A stretch of 5,969 bases of DNA from contig DQYP01000136.1 of NCBI GenBank assembly GCA_011043375.1, positions 1 to 5,969 on the forward strand. Reading direction: 5' to 3'. The notes beneath the pieces were generated by a model. That model saw nothing but the letters and a program-made list of their open reading frames with translations, searched no databases and had not been told where the DNA came from. The translations under genes were made by a program, and so were the position numbers. Source of the stretch: Thermotogaceae bacterium. Its GTDB lineage: Bacteria > Thermotogota > Thermotogae > B21-G9 > HyVt-16. Of this stretch, positions 5,543 through 5,969 are shown one piece after another (the stretch's first letter is position 1; every line of letters starts with the position of its first letter).

Positions 5543-5969
5543 ATGATAGTGTTTAAAGACGTTAGCTTTTCTTACGGTGAAAAGAAGATCTTTAAAAAAA
5601 TAAATTTGGAGATAAAAGAAGGGGAATTTGTAGGTGTAATAGGCTCAAATGGCTCAGGAAAAACGACATTTTTGAAATTAATGAATGGACTTTTGTTACC
5701 TACAAATGGTGAAGTGGAAGTCGATGGAAGGAAAACTCACGTTCAGAAGCAAAATTGGGAAATCAAGAAACTCGCTGGTTACGTTTTTCAAAACCCTGAA
5801 AATCAGCTTGTTGGCGTTACTGTTGAAGAGGATTTAATTTTCGGGATGGAGAACATAGGGCTATCGCCAGATGAGATGAAAAAAAGGATGAGGAAAGTTC
5901 TCAATTTCGTAGGACTCAGAGGTTTTGAAAAAAGAAATGTTGCTTCATTATCCGGTGGTCAAAAGCAAA
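5543..5969 (+). CDS. ecfA: ECF transporter ATPase EcfA (5' part, runs off the window)
   Basis: The first 142 codons of a cytoplasmic ATPase that would energise energy-coupling-factor (ECF) uptake of vitamins or of metals such as cobalt and nickel. Walker A is GSNGSGKTT (34-42). The Q-loop region FQNPENQLVGVTVEEDLIFG (82-101) is the hallmark of EcfA/CbiO-type ATPases, with Q83. The signature LSGGQKQ (136-142) reaches the window edge, so Walker B and the H-loop are not visible. The reading frame is open to the last base. ATG 5543 follows AGGAG (5530-5534) with 8 bases between, and lies 3 bases after the methyltransferase stop. A full-length protein would be about 260-280 residues. A second ATPase, the EcfT scaffold and S components would be expected downstream or elsewhere in the genome, and the substrate depends on them. 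Confidence 0.92.
   Translation, partial: MIVFKDVSFSYGEKKIFKKINLEIKEGEFVGVIGSNGSGKTTFLKLMNGLLLPTNGEVEVDGRKTHVQKQNWEIKKLAGYVFQNPENQLVGVTVEEDLIFGMENIGLSPDEMKKRMRKVLNFVGLRGFEKRNVASLSGGQKQ

Overview
The window is about 6 kb of AT-rich bacterial DNA. AGA/AGG/ATA-rich codon use, strong GGAGG-type ribosome binding sites, very tight gene packing and the protein types suggest a thermophile of the Thermotogota (Thermotogales such as Pseudothermotoga). A thermophilic Firmicute cannot be excluded. No rRNA or tRNA gene, CRISPR array or intact transposon is visible.

Left part (1-1070, minus strand): a single-gene unit for a class I SAM-dependent methyltransferase (265-1005, GTG start). It has a near-consensus promoter at 1041-1070 and a clean intrinsic terminator at 2-22. 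The roughly 240 bases between its stop codon and the terminator hold no intact gene, but one short open stretch looks protein-like and may be the end of a decayed gene. The methyltransferase gene is clearly richer in GC than the genes on its right.

Intergenic part (1071-1470): this is the most unusual stretch. On the minus strand it carries a block that closely resembles the right end of an IS200/IS605-type element: a conserved linker, a GC-rich hairpin, then a TCAA end. No transposase or tnpB gene is present. Also here are a weaker left-end-like hairpin, a perfect 10-base inverted repeat 141 bases across, and a set of 22-base-spaced repeats upstream of the transporter genes.

Central part (1471-3163, plus): a two-gene ABC-2-type exporter, an ATPase followed by its membrane subunit. 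The two reading frames overlap by 26 bases, so they are probably translationally coupled.

Right part (3287-5969, plus): a tight four-gene unit. It holds a ten-helix EamA/DMT transporter, an unrecognised secreted protein (4-base ATGA overlap), a small MTS-fold methyltransferase of the YbxB/MJ0882 type (19-base gap), and the first 142 codons of an energy-coupling-factor (ECF) transporter ATPase (3-base gap) that runs off the window. The shared transcript links nutrient and metabolite transport with probable RNA methylation; this looks like ordinary operon packing rather than one dedicated pathway.

I found no convincing new multi-gene biological system. The orphan IS605-like end and the unknown secreted protein are the best candidates for follow-up.
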